Numbered from the stretch's first letter, positions 1-13,326 are shown. The stretch is 64,000 nucleotides of DNA from Sphagnum magellanicum (GCA_021904315.1 CM038923.1:11476038-11540037), one strand, 5' to 3'. Numbers and translations are program-made. Notes: generated from the letters alone by a model not told the origin.

Positions 1-3000
1 TCACAATTGTCCATGTACATTTGTTGTGTGAACTTATTGTTTTGATTGCGTATGTTGTGGGAAAGCTAGTACCAAATATGAAAGTGCATTTTACACTAAT
101 TGTGCAACTATTACAACTCAAGGACGTTGTCGTTCAATTCAAGGACATTGCAATTCAAGGAGAACAAATTGTAGTTCAATTTAAGGAGATTGAAACTCAA
201 GAAGGGTCACAATGTAACTTTTTGTGTTTGCTTTACATGTTTCTTTCATCAATCAATCTATGACAATTTTGATAGTTAGTCATTAGTGTAACATTATTAT
301 TGTAGCATTGAAGGTAATTACTTGCAATAACTCATATTCTTATAACATTTTTCACAAGTTGAATGAGGATACTCCACACCATATTTGTGTTGCTGAGGCT
401 TAATCTCAACCGAAATTGGCAATGCAATAGTTCTTTGAAGCATCCATGCCTTTATGCTTGGCCTATGATGGATTTGGATTTGGTTGTCAATAAACAATCA
501 CATGTTCATGTTTGAAGGGCATCTCACTGATTCACACATAGTATGCATTACCATATGTTTTTGCACCATGTGTGTTCCCAGTGAGCTTAATTTTGGTAAA
601 AATATATCAAGCCTTGGCCAACTTGTTCATTGGGTATCACTCTAAGCACATGCCCACCCAACATGGAAAAAGCAGCTTTTTTGCGTGTTGCAGTTGCTTG
701 CAAAAATTATTCTTGTAAGCACATGGGTGGAAGCACTAGTGCGGATGCTAGTTCACCATTGCCCCTCATGATTGCCTTTTGTAATAAACAACATGGCATA
801 AGGTTTTCCAAAATGAACATTATGTTGACAATCACAGTGGCATAGCACTCCTGAAACAACCCAAACCTGTTTGTTGGTATTTGCTGCTGTAGCACTCCAG
901 AGAGAAAGAAGCAAATGGTAGGGTAGATAGGGTGGTGCACGAACACTTAAGGGCTGGATGAGCTTGGCATCAAGGAAATATGCGCAGTGAATTTGATGCC
1001 TTCCAGCATGTCCACCGACCACCATAGTAAAATGGTCTGTACACAGTATTTTAGATAAAGTACAGCCTTCAAACAAACCTCAGTTTTGTAAACATGCCAC
1101 GAGCATATAGTGGCCTCCAAGAGGACCACTACAAGGAAATGACTGTTTTTGATTGGGCAGCTGGAAGAATTGGCCCAGGTGGTGGTGAAATTTAAATAAT
1201 CTCGCACTTCACATTGTCTACTTTTTAACCTTTATGGGTTGGGATGGGGGGATTAGTCAGTTCTGTATTCTGGCTTTATAAAACACCAATAGAGGCCCAA
1301 ATAGGGGGGTGGAGATGGGGATGCCTTTACCATTCTACATTTTAATCTTGTTCAAAGTACAGTTCATAATACGTAGGTAGTATTGAGAAAATCTGAGCAA
1401 ATCAGGGTTGCAGAATTTGCACGATGTGTATTCTCATGATGTCCCAGTGACCTTGTTGTCAGCTCAGAGCATGTACACACTATCTCACCTCATGACTGCC
1501 CCCCAGCCATTGATAATGTCTCAACTCTCAATATGGGACAATAAATTTGGCAGCACATTTAAAAACTTGAATGTACACTATTCGCAGGGTGTGGTAATTT
1601 AGGGAGCTCTGAAGTTTGCACACTCAGTAATACCAGTTTGACAAAACAGTACATGCTCATCCTTTGACTTGCTACAAACTTAACTCTCACTAATAACCAG
1701 AGTCTCTTTCCCCAAATTACAAAAATTTACTTGGGAAGTTAGGAGTTTGTCAATAATTAAAATGTAAAAAATGTATGTATATATGTATGTCACACGGATG
1801 AATGGGTTGATGATGAAGTCCATGACTTCCCTTGAAGCCAAGACATACCCAGGAGCAAACTTCATGACCAAAAATAATTATAAAACACAACAGTCCAATT
1901 TCACACAGTTGTTTACTTCATTGTAGTTGAGTTGACTAGTTATATACAATAGTAATTGTGCAGGGTGAATATGTTGTTGTTCCTGAATCCAATTCCTCTC
2001 CAAGCCAGTACTGTCAACTCTGCTCTTCCCCTTTAGGCTCTGTAGTAGCAAGTAGCAACCCAAGCCAATTATATTGGGTTCAGAGATTCGTCGCCATTCA
2101 TTCGTAGTAGTACTACTACCGTTTGTAGTTGTATTGAGGGGTGGGTTACATTGATGGATGGGTTACGTTGATTTACGGTGCAGTCAGTTGGAGGCAGCCT
2201 ATCAAGTTGAAATTTCTGGTCCATCATTGGATGCCTCCTGACCCTCGACGACAAAATTATTTATAATGGGTCCTTTTTGTTTGCTGAAAACAACACTCCT
2301 TTGGTGGTTCGTCTTGACTGACAGTGATGTCAATAAATGGAGGAGTCTTGCATGGTTTTAAAACCGTTTAAATGGGGTTGTGTTGTTTGTGCCAATTGAA
2401 CTTTTTTTTTTTCCACTTCATCCAATTGCAAGACCTTTTTCACCATCCTGTGGCATTGACTCAGTATAATATCAATAATTGTGTGTTGCAGTTCTTTGAC
2501 TCATAAAATGCATTGTTTCAGTGTATTGTTGTAATGTGACTTATTATTATTACTTGATGCCAGACGGAATGGAAGAGGAGCAACAGGAGCATTATGTTTA
2601 CACATACATGCATGAGCACCAAAATTGTTCCAACAGATTCAGATGCCTTGTGTTCTTGTCAGATTCTGACCTACAGGCTCCTGCAATGTGAATTAAGTTT
2701 TTTTTGTTTTTCAATTTTTTGGTTTCATTAAAAAAAAGGCAAATGTTTCCAAAAATTTAGCTAAATTAGTTGAATTTCCACATTAAAAAAAAGATGTCTA
2801 ATTTTCTAATTCAAATAGTCAAGAATTTGTAGAACTTTGCTACTGTATTTGGTGTGCAGGGCCCATCCTTAGTAAAAATTCTTGATCTTTACCCTATGTA
2901 TAAAGACCTGTTCCTGTTTTGCCTTTGTTTTTGAGGGGATTTGTGGGGGCAGAATTAGCTAAGTTTTGGGCATTGAAGTGCTCATCAGAAGTGCTTTTTG

Positions 3001-4049
3001 AGGAATTTTCAATTGCAGCCTAAGTGACAATGGGCAACAGGAAGGAAGATGTATGAAAAGTGGTGACTACCCTAGGAAGATTAAGCCAAATCTGGTTATA
3101 AACCAGATATGAAGCACAATTTTTAAATTATTGTTCTATGTTTTTGGCTACTTACTGGAATCAAATATAGCAAGCTGGCAAATTTTCATTTTTTCCTCCT
3201 GATTTCTGGCAATTGAAAACCCCAAAGTTAAACTTCATTTCCAAATTTATTTATTTTTCCTTTCAGCAATATTTTTCTAGTATAAAAAAAGCTGCTTGTA
3301 AGGTCCCTGTTTGGGGGGGAGGAGGGGCTGAGTGGGTTGCAAGGAGCTTACAACCATATACCCAAAATGGAGAGCCTTTCCATTTGTTAAAACCTGTTGA
3401 AATTAAGAAAAGTTTAGTAAAATTCAGCTGTTGAGGGGGTAATAAAGAGCTTCTAACCATAATACTCTCAATGGGGAGACTTACCCTAAACGAAGAGACA
3501 TGTTTCAAAACCTTCATCAAGGCATAAAACAACCACATATACAAGAAGATCAATACTCCTACTACATTGTGGCTTGTAAGAAAAATGCAAATTGAGCTTA
3601 CAATTTCTTGGCTTGCCAGCATGAGGGTAGAATAGGAAGGACTGCTAAAATGTTTTGGTCTGCATCTTCACAGTGAATAGTACCCTGGAAAATCTTCTGC
3701 ATATATATGTATGTATATATGCAAGCATAAAAAACTGTACAAGGAAATATCCTCCTTGTAGAAATTGATTTTTGCAACTGTCATTTTGAATATTGATGAA
3801 CCATGAACATTGGGGTGAACAAATTATTACACCAACTGGTAAAACCCTATATATGGTATAAGGTACAATTGCTCTGGTTGGGCATTTGACATAAGGAGAT
3901 CTGCTTCTCTGCAATTGATTCATTGATCCAGACAAATGTCAAAAATAATTTTTTAATATTATATTATATTAATAAAACACTTTTTCACCCTTCCATCAAA
4001 TACGCCAAAATTGGGCTGCACAAGAGAAGCATGACAGGGATCTGTACAA
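1..4049. other. Non-coding, no recognised gene
   Basis: I see no gene I can support. All open frames are short and resemble nothing I recognise. At about 113-200 a degenerate 21-base period (CAATTCAAGGA-like) would encode a heptad-like Q/K/D-rich stretch inside an 80-codon frame (21-263). This could be a scrap of a transposon coiled coil, but nothing around it confirms that. A G-run sits near 3,312. Confidence 0.5.
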
Positions 4050-4360
4050 CAGTACAGGCTGCCCATGGCATATTATGTCCAGCAAGCCCGCCTGTCGGCA
4101 AGCCTGTTAAGGTGAACATGAGGTAAGGGGCTCCCCAAAGGTGGCCAATCGTTTTGGAGCCCCTTAGGGGCGAGCCTTTTGTGGCCGTGCTTGCCAGATT
4201 TCGTCTGGCAAGCCTGTCTCTAGGCGAGCTTGTTAGGGTGAGCTTTATAAAGTGGACATGTTTTGCAGATGACCTCTGCCAAGCCTGGCGTTAGGCGAGG
4301 CTTTTAGGGTGAGAATTAAGCAGGCGCACTCGGCATAATCTGCCTCCGACAGCCCAATCC
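4050..4360. repeat. GC-rich degenerate repeat island (GCAAGCC / GTTAGGG motifs)
   Basis: About 300 bases are clearly richer in G+C than the flanks. They carry four or five degenerate copies of a motif built from GGCAAGCCTG followed by TTAGGGTGAGC. The ends carry loosely complementary words (GCCCATGGCATATTATG near 4,060 and CGGCATAATCTGCC near 4,330), suggesting an eroded fold-back or MITE-like element. The same core, AAGCCCGTTAGGGCG, lies in the hairpin at 7,375-7,455. No coding capacity is visible. Confidence 0.45.
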
Positions 4361-5647
4361 CCTATGTCCAGAGCATCAGTGGGCAGATTCAGCCTGCAGA
4401 ATCTGCCAGCATGGGGCACTGTAGCCTCCTTAGTCAGTGCCACAAATGAGGGTCTAATAAATTGGCAGACAAGACTCCTGCTGGTGCTCTTAACATGTAA
4501 TTTATGAGTAAAGTACGGTTTTGCACATAAACTAGGATCAGATTTGGTGTTACAAATGGGTTTGGCAGGGAAACTATAACAGAAAGTCAGTTTAAAATTG
4601 TGGTATCCACTGTCCAGGAACAGGGTTATTGGAATTTTTTTTCACAATGAGAGCCTCTTAAATTTTCAAAGGATGGCCCAGGAGTTGATTACTAAGGGGG
4701 ATCCACAGTAGACTCAAGACAAGTTTCTACATTAGGGTTGAAAGTTCATGTCATATCTGGCTGGGTCCACTGGATTTTGTAAAAAACAAGTAGATTGTTT
4801 CCAGTGTAGGCTTGATATGTGGAGGGGCACTTTACTCCCAGTAAAAATTCCTGCCTGAAGAGAGGATGGCAACAGTATTGTCTGGTTCTAGCTTTTCAAG
4901 AGAACCCCGCGTCCAGTTTCAAAATTTTCTACAATTGAACATCTGGTTTTACAGATCAGGTTCTTTGCATTTCTTAACTTCCGGTTCCAATACTTCAAAA
5001 ATAATCTTAGGTGGGTTCCCTGGTTCTGTTCCAAACTGGATTTGGTTCTACTTAACCAGATACAGATCTGGTTCCAGGTTCAAAGCAGGAGGCCAGGACA
5101 ACATTGAATGGGACCTTAGTTCCTCATCTCCTATCAAATGAATCACATCCATCTTTTTATAAAAGAATTTTTTTCACCATTCTTTACATTGGGTAAGGAA
5201 CTTGATGGAGGCTATTGTGGGAATTTGGGTCCTCAGCTCAGATCCACTCCCATCTCACATGGGGCCCTCATTCTCATAACAACCCAGTTCTTGATCCTTA
5301 CCCTACACATAATTTCAGAATAACCCAGGGTTTTCCAGTCTTTATACCAAAGAAGAAGAGGAATTTCATTGATCCAAGAATAGTGAGCCCATAACCAAGT
5401 ACCGTAATGCTGTTCTCGTAAACTAGTTGGTAATGGGTTCATGAGGACTTTATTTGAATGTATACTTTGTCTTCTTTCTTTATAGGAAAGAACTCCGCAA
5501 CAATAATTTTAAATGCTAGCCTCATCATTGCACTCATTTGCAGCCGGCTTACAAGCACCGTCCAGAGTAGAACATTTTAAAATGTTTGCTGAAGATGAGA
5601 CAACATAGTTTGCCCCCACGAAAAAACATGTGTAACTTATTATTTGG

Positions 5648-5666
5648 GTGTGTGTGTGTGTGTGTG
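5648..5666. repeat. (GT)n microsatellite
   Basis: An uninterrupted GT dinucleotide run of about nine units lies in non-coding sequence. Confidence 0.9.
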
Positions 5667-6536
5667 AATTGTTTCAATGAAATGGGTCCCTCTATCTCAT
5701 TATTGAGACATCTTTCAATGTCAGAATGCATACCTAGAGATATGTGGGTGTTGTGGCATTCAAATTTCATGGGCTCAATAAAATGAATCTCATCAAGTCA
5801 TAACAATGTGTGTAAGCTCAAATGGCAATCCCTCATCATCCAAAAGGAAGCAAGAAAGACAAACTCCTAATGGGTGACAAATGTACTTTCATCCTACTAT
5901 CTGGCAAATTAATAAAGGAAATAGGATGGGGTTTGCAACATGTAGACCTTAATGTTTTAACCAGGAAAGAGCAACAGACAAAAGAGAAGGGGGGAAAACC
6001 TCAGACCTTCAGTTCATTGCTATGGCCCTGCATTAGCATGTGCCATAACATAAGAATGTGTTATTGTTGCATATTTGAATTTTGTGCGTACTCAAATTTC
6101 CAATTTAACATTAAGTTTATCAAAGGAAATGAAGAGCTAGAAGTTGAAACTTTTAAAACTACATAGGTTTGACATCTTGTATACTAAATTTTAATTCCTA
6201 AACACCTGATGGGCCAAAAAGAAAAACACAGATATGGTTATTTTAGATCAATTTAGATGAAAAGTATTTATTTAAATTTTTTTTCTGCTAGAGTGCACAC
6301 ATTGAATATCTTTCCAATGGTTTGTTGCCCAAGCACATCCGAGTCAATTTAGGGAGGGGTTTGTCAAGAAAACCCCATGCAATTGCTTTCTCACATGTGA
6401 GGAAGGCCAGCTAAGGGTGAGTTTTGTTCTTTGAAGAATCACATTTTGACTTGAATTTTCTTTTTGTGAGTAACTAACTTAGTTATTGTGGATGCCATAT
6501 TAGAATGCATGCAGTAATCCACATCAAAAGTTTTAG

Positions 6537-6557
6537 TTTTTTTTTTTTTTTTTTTGG
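6537..6557. repeat. Poly-T tract
   Basis: This is an uninterrupted run of 21 T residues. It could be the A-tail of a minus-strand retroposed sequence, but I see no SINE or LINE body attached. Confidence 0.85.
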
Positions 6558-7374
6558 AGCCAATGAGGTTTCAAATTCATCCTTCGATAGCACTTGCACA
6601 ATCCTATATGAGCTCAATCTAGCTCTATTATCCCATCATGCTTTGCTTGATTTTGGCTGAAATTGTATCAAAGAATTATGAGTTTATAAACTTCAAATCT
6701 AACGGTTGGATTTGTAATTCAATTCATGGATGAATAGACTAAACTAAATTTCTAACTAAGACTCAAATAGAGTTGGAATGTTTCTAAAATGGGCTTCAGC
6801 TATTTAGGGGTTAAGGTTGAATGAGTTTAAACTACACCCCCCTTTTTCAACTCCTCAAAATAAATGATTGGAACTAATGTTGAATTGGAAGTGTGAAAAT
6901 AGGGTTCAAATTCTCCACACTTACCTTGATTCTTATTATTTGGTAGAGATAATTTTAGCTCCAAGCAAGGAGCCCCAAAAAAAAAAAGACTCATGCATGT
7001 ACCATTGTTAAATGAAATTCAATTTGGTCAGAAAAAATAATGTTGTCTTTCTTGGGTTGGACCTTTGTCAATGCTGCATCCTGTCTTGCAAAGGTAGGAA
7101 CAGGAAAGATGATTTTGGGAACCATGTGGTCACCTTGAAAATCATAGACACAATCAATCCTTCAGCTTTACCCACCCACGACAAAAGCAACTAAAGAGGA
7201 AAAAGAAAGATCAATTGAACTGCCACGGTCAACTAGAAAGAGCATAGGAAAAGAGTCACAGATACATCCCATATAGAGCACAGGCGACAAAGATGCATAT
7301 TGGGAGATGGGAAATTACAAAAAGATGGAGATCTTGTGATTTTCTAAGGTTTTATATACTATGGAATGATCAAG

Positions 7375-7455
7375 CCCGTGCCCATTATATTGGGTAAGGC
7401 ACCAAGCAAGCCCGTTAGGGCGCTAGGTGACGCACCCAACATAATGGGCAAGGGC
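7375..7455. repeat. Small fold-back (hairpin) repeat
   Basis: The left arm at 7,380-7,395 and the right arm at 7,434-7,449 are reverse complements over 15 of 16 positions. Pairing continues outward into GCCCGTG versus CAAGGGC. The loop holds AAGCCCGTTAGGGCG, the core also found in the island at 4,050-4,360. It looks like a small MITE-like hairpin; I could not find a clear target duplication. Confidence 0.65.
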
Positions 7456-10400
7456 AAGGGCAATCATGACACTAATGTCTGGAGTGGCAGATTCAATAAT
7501 TTGTTGAAATATCATGTTCAACAAACATTTTGATCACTATTACAAGTGTATGGTCATCACTGAAAGATTATGTCATATAATGTGATGAAAAAATGACATA
7601 ATCTGTCACCCCAGACCTTAATGTGGAAGGTAAGGTCTTACTAGGAGAGCATTAACAGAGTAAGTGCTTCCGTAGGGCGACAGCTGAGCGGGACCCAATT
7701 CTGGTTATGCCTTCATCCAAGCTCTTTACGTCATTAAGAAATAAAGGCCAATGTACGAGATCAAACAAGACAAATGTAAAATTGGTAGCTGAGATAAACC
7801 TGTATGACTGATGAACCAATTTTGTAAATAGGGAAAACTTTACAAATCCTACAAAGTAAGAACCCTCCCTATTGTGGAATCTGGAGGCAAATTATGTTAG
7901 GTAGGCAGGTTTGCCTTTTAAACTAAATGGGGATGTCTGATGGATGGCTGTGGCAATAGGACTTCAAGCTCTTGGATTCTCTTAGTCATCATACAGGCCA
8001 TGATTCTTGATGCAGAAATAAAGAAACCAGGTACCAAATGTCTTATCACTCATCACTCATTCAGGTTGAACCCCCATCTCCTACTTGGGGATTTTTCCTG
8101 ACAAAGTCGGTCTCATTCCATATGCTTCACAAATAGGTGAAGACTAAAGACCGAGCTTTTTGTTTTAGTGTATTTGGACACCATGTTATGAGACTAAACT
8201 TTTCATCCATTCCTTCTGTGAGTGTTACAATTTTTTGTAAAGCTTGCTTCCCTGTCTTCTTTCGGCCACACCCTTCCATGGTCTGTGATCTTTACACATG
8301 ATCAAGTCTTTGGCCATGGGATTTACCAGAATCACTACATGACGTGGAGCCAAGCACAGGCCCTTTTCCAATAAAGCCCACTGCCTTGGCCTTTACATAT
8401 CACACCTTCCATCTGTACATTTTCTTCTTTCTTTTCCTTTTCTTTCTGGGGCATCAAAGTTAAATTAAAGTACCCCAAACTGGGAATGATGTCAAAAAGC
8501 CAGGATGAAAATGGCATACAGCGGAGGGAAAAAAAGGGTTCTAAATTGGTTTTCCCACCTAAATTGGTTCTCACAGAAGTTTTCTGGACAGTTTTGGATT
8601 TGTTGTAGCTGTGCCTGCAGACACTGCTGCTCATTTTCTTCATTAAACCAAAACCTTGTTGAAATAGAATCTCACAAATCTTCTGAACTGATACCCAGTT
8701 TCATGAATTGGTACCCAATTTTGCTGGCTTTCCAGCTACAATCAAATTGGGAATGAAACAGGGATTAGAGGCTCAAACTAAGGCCCAAAGACAGGGTGAC
8801 TTTACATATATAACTCTAAATGGTTCTTAACAGGTGGTATCATCTTGGGATACTATTTGCAGAAACTCCTGCAGGTCTGCACATTTAGGCTAATGACTTT
8901 CCCTTTGATTTTCATGTTTCATTTCAGTTCTGGTAATTAACATTTCTGTAATTTCACATTTATTTTAAGTTTGATTTTGCATTCTGTGGAGCACATTTAG
9001 ATTGTACAGAAGTCAGGACATTTCTTCCTTGAGTTAATTTTTTCTAAACAAGGTTTGCCTTTCAGTATATATTTGATGCATTATCATGATTTTCACCCTT
9101 ATGGTTGTTTATGAGACCATGTTTTTTTCACAGCTAAAATGAATCCAGTTAGAATCAAAACATTGTTAAAACTCCTGCCATTTGGGAAAAAAGAAAAAAG
9201 TTTATTTAATTTAGTATGACTTTTTATCATGTGTTGTGTTTCAATTTTGAAATATCTGTTTAACCTGGCCAACCTCAATTGGTTCGTTTAATCAACATTT
9301 TGGAAACCCATAACCCTATTTTGGTCTTCTTTTTGAATCTTAATACAACACAAAACTTGGAATAGCACACACATGGTGGAGTAATGCAATCCCCAAACAA
9401 TTGACCTTTAGTTTCTCGTTACTAAAATTGGTTAATTGGGTTTTATGTTATGCAAGGTGCTATGATTTAATAGAAGCCCTATTAAATTCAACATACTTGT
9501 TTGATAACTTAATTTCCAAGCCACAAATTACAATAGTACATTCTCCCATCTTATGTTTCCACCTCTTTTGATAATGATTTTCAAAACAACTCGTCATGGG
9601 ATAATATAATGGTTCCATGTCATTGGTCACATTATTGCATTTTTGAAAGTCGGTTATGCAACCTGGCACTCACCAGTGCACCATATATTGGAAACCTATT
9701 GTGAATCTGTTGTGACCACAACCGAGTTCATGACCAATTTACCAAAGTTCCACCTTCTAACCAAAACCCTCCTCCTTACCCGTTCCCCTACCTCGGTTAC
9801 CTATGTAAGGGGCCAAGTATCCTATGCAAGTCGGTAGTGAATGTAATTATAAAAAAGTAGGTATGCAATGCACTTGGTGGCTACTAAGTAGGTATATGCA
9901 TGCGGATCATTAGTACGGGTGTTTAGCAAGCATATAGTTTTGTTGCTTGATATGTAAGATGGTATATTAAGGATTAGAGTGGTCCGGCACTTGATTATGA
10001 AGTATTGAGTAAAGTTTGGGGGATAATCCTATATGTTTACACCAAATGATACAAGTATGTGATAGACTACCTTCAATACCCATTACCAATTGTCCTTTAT
10101 TGTGTATGCCAGGTGTGAGTTGGAAATGAGGATACATAGAATAAGTGAGGGCGTTGGAGTTTATAGGTTTGTGCTTGTACATTGCAATAAAATTTGATTA
10201 CAACAATGTGCTCGAATCATGGCCTTGATTCAGTAAATGTGCGGTTGATTGATCTCAATGCCACTAATAATTATTTATTTAATTTAAAATTATTATCTAT
10301 TGCAATTGACTTAGAAGTTAAACACAGAACATTTAAAAATACGACGAGTTTTTCAGATATACAAATATGTTTTTGGGCACATTTGTGAGGGCTGGTCTAA

Positions 10401-11452
10401 CTTTTATGTTGGGACTGTCGTGGTGAAATGGCAATCAAGGGTTAAATTCTTCCTCCTTAATTGGTGGTATGTATTGTCATTATTAGGATTGCTTCTATAA
10501 TTCATCCAGTCAATTACAACTTGATCAAGTTATTGTTTTATCACTTGGTTACAAGTGTGGTGTAGGTAATTTGTCAAAATTATAAGCGTCAAAGGTGCCG
10601 CCTATAGCTAGAGTGGACATGTTGAACATGTAAATTCTGAAATTAATGCGCTTTTTAGGCCGAATAGTTTTGGGATGGGTGACTTTTTAAAGATGGTAAT
10701 GTGACATCAACTTATTAGCCCCATCTTTTTCACATCAAATACTACTATTCATAGGCTCTCACATATGGGAAAGGTTTTCACTCCTGCCCAACTTTCACAA
10801 ACATCAAAACAAAAACAAAAGTCAAACAAAAACCATGTTGCCCACAGTATGATCTCATTTATTAGTTTTGGTGAAATTCCCTTTTGGCCAAGTTTAGACT
10901 TGATGACCCATAAGAGAATTCACAGGCAGTTCACACATTATTAGCATAATCACATTTCATAGTTTATCTTATGCTAGTTGAATTCACTATTGAGATTGTC
11001 AACTGACAGCAATAGTAAATGTCACACAGATCTTTTAAACATGTATGAATTTTGGGTATAAAGAGTTGTAAGGTTTGTGGAATTTGAATGCAACCAAATG
11101 AAGTCTGCAGCTATGAAATAATTGGATCCCATTTTCAAGATTTTCACATTATCTATTTTTCTCCCCTTCAATAGAAATGCAGAAAAAACATACAAATGGT
11201 AGTGCTTTTGATTCACTTTATATGTTTCTTGCATCTTCAAACATAAGATGAAATGTCATATGGTACAATGAAGTTTTTATATGACATTGTCAATTGAATG
11301 TGAAATCATATTTTTTCAGATTTAATTGTTATGGCAATTTGAGACTACTATTATCATGATCAAATATTAAAGATCTAAAGACTCAGAATGTTAGCTATTT
11401 GCAACCCATCCTTTGAAATGCCTTAATCTAATTGGACCAATATATCTATGTG
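7456..11452. other. Non-coding, no recognised feature
   Basis: The longest frames (8,335-8,643 minus, 9,460-9,669 minus) show no domain, signal peptide or repeat I can name. Composition is ordinary for the window. Confidence 0.5.
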
Positions 11453-11726
11453 TTGTTGTGAGGTGACTTCCCGTCCCTCTACTCCCGGTTCTACAAAGTG
11501 ATTATGCATGGAAGCACAAATGCTACTAATGAAGGACAATTACAAATGTAATTTTGGAAATTAGATTGCGTTTGTAGTTGAAATTAAGCAACCTACCTCC
11601 TATGCATTATTTATGATTAAAACTGATAGATATATTTTTCCAAGCTCACACACTACACGTTCTAAGACTTTGTGCCAAATTGTCATTCATCCAAACCAAT
11701 GTTTAAGGACTTAACACCATGTCCAA

Positions 11727-12282
11727 CCTTGCTACAGACCACTAGTCACTTAAAATGTTGTTTCTCACACATAGATTGTTCAAATCTAGCTTGCTATAGC
11801 TCTCTAGAAAGCTAACAACAAGGCGCAACTACCTACCAAATCTCATGGTCTGCAGCTATGCCAGTAATGAGTTATACCACCAAACCCGAGAGGGTTTTAC
11901 AAAGGTGATGATCAAACCTTGCTGCAGACCACTAGTCACTTAAACTGTTGTTTCTCACACATAGGTTGTTCAAATATGGCTTGCTATAGCTTCTTAGAAA
12001 GCTAACAGCAAGGCGCACCAACCCACCAAATCTTAAGATCTGTAGCTACGACAGTAAAAAGTTACTCTATGAAACCCGAGAGGGTTTTACAAAGATGATG
12101 ATTAAACCTTATTGCAGACCACTAGTCACTTAAACTGTTATTTCTCTCACATGGATTGTTCAAATTTGGCTTGCTATAGCTCTTTGGAAAGCTAACAACA
12201 AGGTGCACCAACCCACCAAATCTTAAGATCTGTCGCTACAACAGTAAAAAGTTATGCTATGAAACCCGAGAGGGTTTCTGAG
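11727..12282 (+). repeat. 190-bp tandem repeat, 3 units, in U3 of LTR-A copy 1
   Basis: Units begin CCTTGCTACAGACCACTAG at 11,727, 11,917 and 12,107, exactly 190 bases apart. The last is slightly short. Each contains the conserved CACTTAAA...TGTT and AAACCCGAGAGGGTTT segments; the latter is a short palindrome. Upstream position in the LTR suggests U3 enhancer-type repeats (inference). Confidence 0.9.
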
Positions 12283-12495
12283 ATTTCTCTAGAGTCCCAA
12301 CCTTCCAACACTATCACTAGATTTTTATTCTACTTTTCTTCCTTCTTCCCTCCACCAAGACCAAACATTATTTCCCTCCTCAAAAAGCTTGTCAAACAAG
12401 TGTTCGAGATTGCATGAAAATTATCCTCGAGGCCAAAAGAGACTCCTCACGATTCGAGTCCGCCTTTTAAAGAGAAGGAGAAGGGAGGTGAAGGT

Positions 12496-12655
12496 GGATC
12501 CAAAGCTTGGTGACCAATGGAAGGATCCAAAGCTTGGTGGCCAATGGAAGGTTCCAAGCTTGGTGGCCATTGGAAGGATCCAAAGCTTGGTGGCCAATGG
12601 AAGGTTCCAAGCTTGGTGGCCATTGGAAGGATCCAAAGCTTGGTGGCCTATTGGA
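12496..12655 (+). repeat. 26-27 bp tandem repeat, 6 units, in LTR-A copy 1
   Basis: Six near-identical units of the form GGATCCAAAGCTTGGTGGCC plus AATGGAA alternate between GGATCCAAAGC and GGTTCCAAGC variants. LTR-A copy 2 has only two units at the same place, so this array expands and contracts. The frames that read through it on both strands are repeat artefacts. Confidence 0.92.
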
Positions 12656-12799
12656 ATGTGAAGGATAAACACCTTTTCACCTCTTCCATTTTCCCCCAAC
12701 AACTTTACTTACACCCTCAATTTTTCCCTTTGACTTCACGATTTTACTTTACCATGGTCCTAAGCCGTTACTCCCGCCTTCCTTTCCTTTTTTTCGAAC

Positions 12800-12805
12800 T
12801 ATAAA
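12800..12805 (+). promoter_or_regulatory. TATA box of LTR-A copy 1
   Basis: TATAAA lies in the context GAACTATAAATTACG, identical in copy 2. It sits about 100 bases before the ATG of the internal frame and about 600 bases before AATAAA, the expected order for U3 then R. Confidence 0.65.
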
Positions 12806-12903
12806 TTACGATTGCGCACCTCAACGTAACAAGTCTTTCCTGCCTCCATTGTCAAATTGATTTCAATTGAAGCTCTAACCTTTTTCTTCCTTTGCTTGAA
12901 ATT

Positions 12904-13326
12904 ATGGCGTCGCGCATGGTCTCATCTTACGGGCCATAAGCCGCACAAGCGAATGAAGAATCGCCTTCGGAGTCGTCCCTAGATCTTACCCTAACCCAGC
13001 ATCCTCGCAATGAAGAACCCGAACTTCGAGAAGTGCGTGCTCGTCTTGAAGTCAAACCTCCTCGAGCCTGGTACTATCGCATTTCTCCGAACTCTCGCAC
13101 CCTGGTGATCTTGTTGCAAGTTGACCCCGTTTCTGGTGATGAACCCGAGACTGTTTGTGAAGGTTGTTACGAAACTGAAGATACTTCTATCTTCGCATGG
13201 TCTTCAATTCCCGGTGTTGGTCACTATCGTTGGTTGCGCGGTCCGATTCATTGACTACCTCCCAATAGCAAGGCGGACTACCTAGTTCGCACCATCCGGC
13301 GCATCTTAGATTTCCTGCAGTTGTGA
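12904..13326 (+). pseudogene. LTR-A internal 140-codon frame, copy 1 (two premature stops)
   Basis: An ATG at 12,904 (preceded by AAATT) opens a frame of 140 codons ending TGA at 13,324-13,326. It is interrupted by TAA at codon 12 (12,937) and TGA at codon 117 (13,252). The same frame, same length and without indels, is present in copy 2, where both of these positions are sense codons (CAA and CGA). The predicted product is soluble, with an acidic N-terminal third, a central region with a CEGCYE motif and aromatic WYY, FAW and YRW motifs, and a basic C-terminal helix. I do not recognise a domain. It lies between TATA and poly-A signal, so it would sit wholly in the R region of the LTR. It could be a captured host exon or an LTR-specific protein. 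Confidence 0.6.

Larger units (their letters stand above)
4361..7374. other. Non-coding; GGTTC-rich tract and simple repeats
   Basis: No supportable gene. Between about 4,880 and 5,090 the word TCTGGTTC or GGTTCC recurs irregularly five or more times, and a weaker version is seen at 8,530-8,580. The 114-codon frame at 5,822-6,166 has no recognisable domain and is probably chance. Confidence 0.45.

Noticed and set aside
12389..12804. Overlapping repetitive frames on both strands (Gly/Trp/Lys-rich)
   Set aside because: They translate the 27-bp array in LTR-A. They are open on both strands because of repetition, and copy number differs in copy 2.
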